Shown one piece after another: positions 30,934-33,956 of a stretch of DNA of 33,956 nt (within the stretch, counting starts at the first letter, position 1; each line of letters opens with the position of its first letter). Under the pieces are notes generated by a model. It saw nothing but the letters and a program-made list of their open reading frames with translations, made no database searches and was not told the origin of the DNA. This DNA is from Bacillus sanguinis (GTDB lineage Bacteria; Bacillota; Bacilli; Bacillales; Bacillaceae_G): NCBI RefSeq assembly GCF_018332475.1, contig NZ_BOQB01000171.1:1-33956 (forward strand). The letters are read 5' to 3'. A program made the translations under genes and the position numbers.

Positions 30934-31946
30934 GGACAAGTGTCTTAACAAAGAAGAACGTTTCTATTTTAACAATTTTAGTAGGATTAATCGTTACTGT
31001 ATTTTTAGTGAGTTTAAATACAGGGACATTTAAAATACCGCCAATGGACGTATTAAAGTCATTGGTTGGACTTGGGGCTGAAGATCAGTCTGTTATTTTA
31101 TTTGAATTCCGTATGCCGCGTATGGTTATTGCTATACTGGTTGGATCTGCTTTAGCTATGTCAGGGGCAATTCTGCAAGGGTTATCGCGAAATCCACTTG
31201 CTGATCCAGGTATTATTGGTATTAACGCTGGAGCAGGGTTAACAGTCGTTATCTTCGTCTACTTTTTCTTCGGGAAAGTTGGAACTGGTACATTTTTATC
31301 TGTATTTATTCTTCCTTTCTTCGCGTTAGTTGGTGCGATATTAGCAGCAGTTATTATTTATTTACTAGCATGGAAAGACGGCGTTTCATCAACGAGATTA
31401 ATACTTGTCGGTATCGCTGTTGCAGCCGGGTTTGGTGCTGTTAGTTTAATTTTTTCTATGAAGATGACATCTAACGATTTCCGTTTTGCTACGATTTGGT
31501 TAGCAGGAAGTCTATGGGGCACAGATTGGAAGTTCGTACTAAGTGTACTTCCATGGATGGTTATTTTCTTGCCACTTGCTATTAGTAAGGCACACATATT
31601 AAATGTAATGAACTTAGGCGACTCCACAGCTGTTGGCCTTGGTGTAAATGTAGAAAAAGAAAGACGTAAATTATTATTTATTGCAGTTTGTTTAGCTGGT
31701 GCATCTGTCGCTGTTGCTGGAGGAATTGGTTTTATCGGTTTAATGGCTCCGCATTTAGCGAGGCGCCTTGTTGGTGGTAAACATCAAATTATGCTGCCTA
31801 CTGCTGCACTAATAGGGACGTTTTTACTTTTATTCGCAGACGTAATTTCAAGAAGTGTGTTAACAACTTCAGAAATACCGGTCGGTCTTGTTATTTCTGT
31901 AATTGGTGCACCGTATTTTATATACTTACTTATGAAGACAAAATAA
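30930..31946 (+). CDS. yfhA: Iron-siderophore ABC importer permease (FecCD family, YfhA-like)
   Basis: Second membrane subunit, 338 residues with about 10 membrane segments. It has E-F-R-M-P-R-M near 61, S-G-A-I-L-Q-G-L-S-R-N-P-L-A-D-P near 79, and the coupling motif G-G-I-G-F-I-G-L-M-A-P-H. The start is GTG, overlapping the stop of the first permease by 4 bases (GTGA), with GGGAGAGG upstream, so translation is coupled and equimolar amounts are likely. The two permeases probably form a heterodimer. Confidence 0.87.
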   Translation: MRTSVLTKKNVSILTILVGLIVTVFLVSLNTGTFKIPPMDVLKSLVGLGAEDQSVILFEFRMPRMVIAILVGSALAMSGAILQGLSRNPLADPGIIGINAGAGLTVVIFVYFFFGKVGTGTFLSVFILPFFALVGAILAAVIIYLLAWKDGVSSTRLILVGIAVAAGFGAVSLIFSMKMTSNDFRFATIWLAGSLWGTDWKFVLSVLPWMVIFLPLAISKAHILNVMNLGDSTAVGLGVNVEKERRKLLFIAVCLAGASVAVAGGIGFIGLMAPHLARRLVGGKHQIMLPTAALIGTFLLLFADVISRSVLTTSEIPVGLVISVIGAPYFIYLLMKTK

Positions 31947-31961
31947 AGGGAGGCTTTTTGT

Positions 31962-32774
31962 ATGGCAACTTTAGCAGTTGATGCGGTATCTGTTGGCTAT
32001 AATGAAGGGTTAATTATTGATGGATTAACAGTTGAAATTCCGGAAGGGAAAATTACAACAATTATTGGACCAAATGGTTGTGGGAAGTCCACATTATTAA
32101 AAACGGCTTCTCGTATTTTGAAGGCGAAAAAAGGTACTGTTTATCTTGACGGAAAAGCAATCGAGAAACAACCAACGAAAGAAATTGCAAAGAAAATGGC
32201 AATTTTACCACAGACTGCAGAAGTGCCAACTGGCCTTACTGTGTTTGAACTCGTTTCATACGGACGCTTTCCTCATCAAAAAGGATTTGGAACATTGAAG
32301 GAAGAGGATTATCGCTACATTCATTGGGCACTTGAAGTGACAGGAATGACAGAATTCGCAAATCGTCCAGCAGAGGCGTTATCGGGTGGACAACGTCAAC
32401 GTGTATGGATTGCGATGGCTCTTGCACAAGGGACAGAATTACTCGTATTAGATGAACCGACAACGTACTTAGATATGGCCCATCAATTAGAAGTATTAAA
32501 CTTATTGAAAAAATTAAATGAAGAAGAAGGTAGAACGATTGTTATGGTTATCCATGACTTAAACCATGCTTCTCGTTTCTCAGATCATATGATTGCATTA
32601 AAAGCAGGTAAGTTAATGAAACAAGGAACGCCAGATGAAGTGATGACGAGTGAAACACTTCGTAATGTATTTGAGATTGAGGCTCAAATCGTTCCATGTC
32701 CAGTAAACTGTAAGCCAATTTGTTTAACATATGATTTAGCGATGATTAGTAATCAATTGCGTAAAAAAGCATAA
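31962..32774 (+). CDS. yusV: Iron-siderophore ABC importer ATPase (YusV-like)
   Basis: Cytoplasmic ATPase that drives the FecCD permeases. Walker A G-P-N-G-C-G-K-S (36-43), Q-loop in L-P-Q-T, signature L-S-G-G-Q-R-Q (140-146), Walker B L-L-V-L-D-E-P (160-166) and H-loop V-I-H-D-L-N-H. The C-terminus holds C-P-V-N-C-K-P-I-C-L-T-Y-D-L, three cysteines as in YusV relatives. B. subtilis YusV serves more than one siderophore system and lies apart from its permeases; here it is within the operon. AAGGGAGG precedes the ATG, 15 bases after the permease stop. Confidence 0.88.
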   Translation: MATLAVDAVSVGYNEGLIIDGLTVEIPEGKITTIIGPNGCGKSTLLKTASRILKAKKGTVYLDGKAIEKQPTKEIAKKMAILPQTAEVPTGLTVFELVSYGRFPHQKGFGTLKEEDYRYIHWALEVTGMTEFANRPAEALSGGQRQRVWIAMALAQGTELLVLDEPTTYLDMAHQLEVLNLLKKLNEEEGRTIVMVIHDLNHASRFSDHMIALKAGKLMKQGTPDEVMTSETLRNVFEIEAQIVPCPVNCKPICLTYDLAMISNQLRKKA

Positions 32775-32775
32775 G

Positions 32776-32941
32776 TAGAATCCCCCTCGTAAAGAGGGGG
32801 GCTTCTAATGGACGTTGAGCTTCTTATTAGTAAATAGGAAGTTGAACACCCGTTAGAACGGGGCATAAACAACAATTAATAAATATATATTGATTAATTG
32901 TTAATCTTGTTTCTTATAGTTCACTGTAACTTATAAGAGAA
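32776..32941 (+). other. Highly structured intercistronic region (five hairpins in a row)
   Basis: Between the ATPase and binding-protein genes: 1) TAGAA-CCCCCTC with GAGGGGG-TTCTA (32776-32807); 2) AGCTTCTTATT with AATAGGAAGTT (32818-32843); 3) CCCGTT with AACGGG (32849-32862); 4) AACAATTAAT with ATTAATTGTT (32871-32902); 5) TTCTTATAGTT with AACTTATAAG (32911-32937). None is followed by a T-run, so this is not a simple terminator. It may process or stabilise the binding-protein mRNA, or be an inserted repeat. No Fur box is seen inside it. Confidence 0.6.
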
Positions 32942-32964
32942 ATACAGCTAGAAGGAGTGGGAAC

Positions 32965-33909
32965 ATGAAGAATTTTAAAATGGCGTTATTAGCAATGGTA
33001 CTAGTCGTTACTTCTGTACTATTTGCAGCTTGTTCTAACAAAGAAGAGAAGAAAGCAGATGCGAAGGATGCGAAAACTGAAGAGCGCACTGTACAACATG
33101 CAAAAGGGGAAATTAAAATCCCTGCAAATCCAAAGAAAATTGCTGACCTTAGTGGTTCAACAGAAGAATTATTAATCTTTGGTATGAAACCAATTATTAC
33201 TGCTAATACATCTCAAGAAAAAATTGATGCACATATTGAAAAGAAATTAAAAGACGTAAAACCAGTTGGCTCTGCTTGGGGCGATAAAATTAACATCGAA
33301 GCAGTAGCTGCTGCAAAACCAGACTTAATTCTTGTAAACAATCGTCAAGAAAAGATTTATGATCAATTATCTAAAATTGCACCAACAGTTATGTTAAAAA
33401 CTCCATTAGACCAATGGCGTCCAAAATTCGAAGAAGTAGGTCAAATCTTCGGTAAAGAGAAAGAAACAAAAGAATGGTTCAAACAGTATGATGAAAAGGC
33501 AAGCAAATTACATGACAAAATCGTTGCGAAAACTGGCGATGCTAAATTCATGAAAATGGCTGCATATCCAAATGCCTTCCGTGTATACGGTGACTACGGT
33601 TACGGTAGCGTAATCTTTAATGATTTAAAATTACCAGCAGTTAAAGGTACACCAACTGATAAACCGTTAGTACAAGTGCAAAAAGAAGCTTTAATCGATT
33701 ACAACCCAGATTACTTATTCGTATTTACGACTGGTGACGGTTCTCAGCGCCTAAAAGAATTCCAAGAAGAATCAATTTGGAAAAATATGAACGCTGTTAA
33801 AAACAACCACGTATTTACAATTAAAAACGAAGAATTAAACAAAGGTTACTTCCCTCTAGGTAAAGAAATGATCTTAGATGAAGTTGCTGAGTTCGTTTTA
33901 GGGAAATAA
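32965..33909 (+). CDS. yfiY: Ferric-siderophore binding lipoprotein (YfiY-like)
   Basis: Extracytoplasmic receptor that captures the ferric siderophore and delivers it to the permeases. In 314 residues: lipoprotein signal with lipobox L-F-A-A-C (Cys23), a Lys/Glu/Asp-rich linker to about 45, then a class III (helix-backbone) binding fold with two lobes. Conserved pieces are P-K-K-I-A-D-L-S-G-S-T-E-E-L-L near 55 and K-P-D-L-I-L-V-N near 114. B. cereus YfiY is known to bind schizokinen; the match is by family likeness and operon, and related receptors for citrate or other hydroxamates cannot be ruled out. AAGGAGTG precedes the ATG. Codon use suggests high expression. Confidence 0.83.
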   Translation: MKNFKMALLAMVLVVTSVLFAACSNKEEKKADAKDAKTEERTVQHAKGEIKIPANPKKIADLSGSTEELLIFGMKPIITANTSQEKIDAHIEKKLKDVKPVGSAWGDKINIEAVAAAKPDLILVNNRQEKIYDQLSKIAPTVMLKTPLDQWRPKFEEVGQIFGKEKETKEWFKQYDEKASKLHDKIVAKTGDAKFMKMAAYPNAFRVYGDYGYGSVIFNDLKLPAVKGTPTDKPLVQVQKEALIDYNPDYLFVFTTGDGSQRLKEFQEESIWKNMNAVKNNHVFTIKNEELNKGYFPLGKEMILDEVAEFVLGK

Positions 33910-33918
33910 TGTATAAAG

Positions 33919-33954
33919 AAAAAATCACTTTTACCCCGGTAAAAGTGATTTTTT
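33919..33954 (+). terminator. Terminator of the iron-siderophore operon
   Basis: AAAAAATCACTTTTACC pairs with GGTAAAAGTGATTTTTT around a CC centre (33919-33935 and 33938-33954), ending in six T at the window edge. Confidence 0.9.
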
Positions 33955-33956
33955 CT

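Noticed and set aside
1-33956. Genomic island, prophage or defence cluster
   Set aside because: Every gene fits core Bacillus families, terminators pair neatly between convergent genes, and no integrase, transposase or tRNA-linked repeat is present.

Overview
The window is low-GC chromosomal DNA from a Bacillus cereus-group organism (B. cereus, B. anthracis or B. thuringiensis type). The evidence is strong AGGAGG-type ribosome binding sites, spore genes (gerQ, cwlJ, rsfA), a SAM-I riboswitch ahead of methionine genes, and gene order that partly matches the ywd and ywf regions of B. subtilis (ung, ywdJ, ywdI, ywdK, gerQ, cwlJ, then hemQ, pta, lipL, rsfA). I see no integrase, transposase, phage gene, tRNA, rRNA or CRISPR array. 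It looks like core chromosome. About 36 protein genes are packed tightly, and many convergent pairs share a bidirectional terminator.

Layout. 1-2.1 kb: a membrane diguanylate cyclase converging on pyridoxine kinase pdxK. 2.2-6.8 kb: a two-component system whose sensor GAF domain carries a four-cysteine cluster, an FMN azoreductase, a YeiL-type Crp/Fnr regulator, and a HAD phosphatase gene (yfnB type) interrupted by one in-frame TGA. 6.8-8.1 kb: a YfeO-type ClC channel. 8.3-12.2 kb: the methionine block, with promoter, SAM riboswitch, metY, metA, then hom from its own promoter. 12.2-17.4 kb: a YczE-like membrane protein divergent from a LacI-family regulator, an SGNH hydrolase translationally coupled to an ABC exporter, then ung. 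17.4-22.1 kb: a DUF3817 protein, a Cof-type phosphatase, purine/pyrimidine permease ywdJ, a 2TM-RCK potassium channel, ywdI and ywdK. 22.1-24.5 kb: germination genes gerQ and cwlJ behind a candidate sigma-E promoter, and a D,D-carboxypeptidase. 24.6-29.6 kb: hemQ, pta, lipL, an unrecognised lipoprotein, rsfA behind a candidate sigma-F promoter, and a small DUF1450 protein. 29.6-33.95 kb: an iron-siderophore ABC importer of YfiZ-YfhA-YusV-YfiY type under a Fur box.

How the parts work together. Hom makes homoserine, MetA acylates it (residue Glu111 indicates the acetyl donor) and MetY sulfhydrylates it to homocysteine; SAM closes the loop through the riboswitch on metY-metA. CwlJ and GerQ act together in spore cortex lysis. 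HemQ finishes heme, and the last operon brings in its iron.

No wholly new multi-gene system stands out. The observations most worth checking are the nonsense codon in the yfnB-type gene, the cysteine-cluster GAF sensor kinase, the five consecutive hairpins between the iron ATPase and its binding protein, and an unexplained three-hairpin segment upstream of the Cof-type phosphatase.
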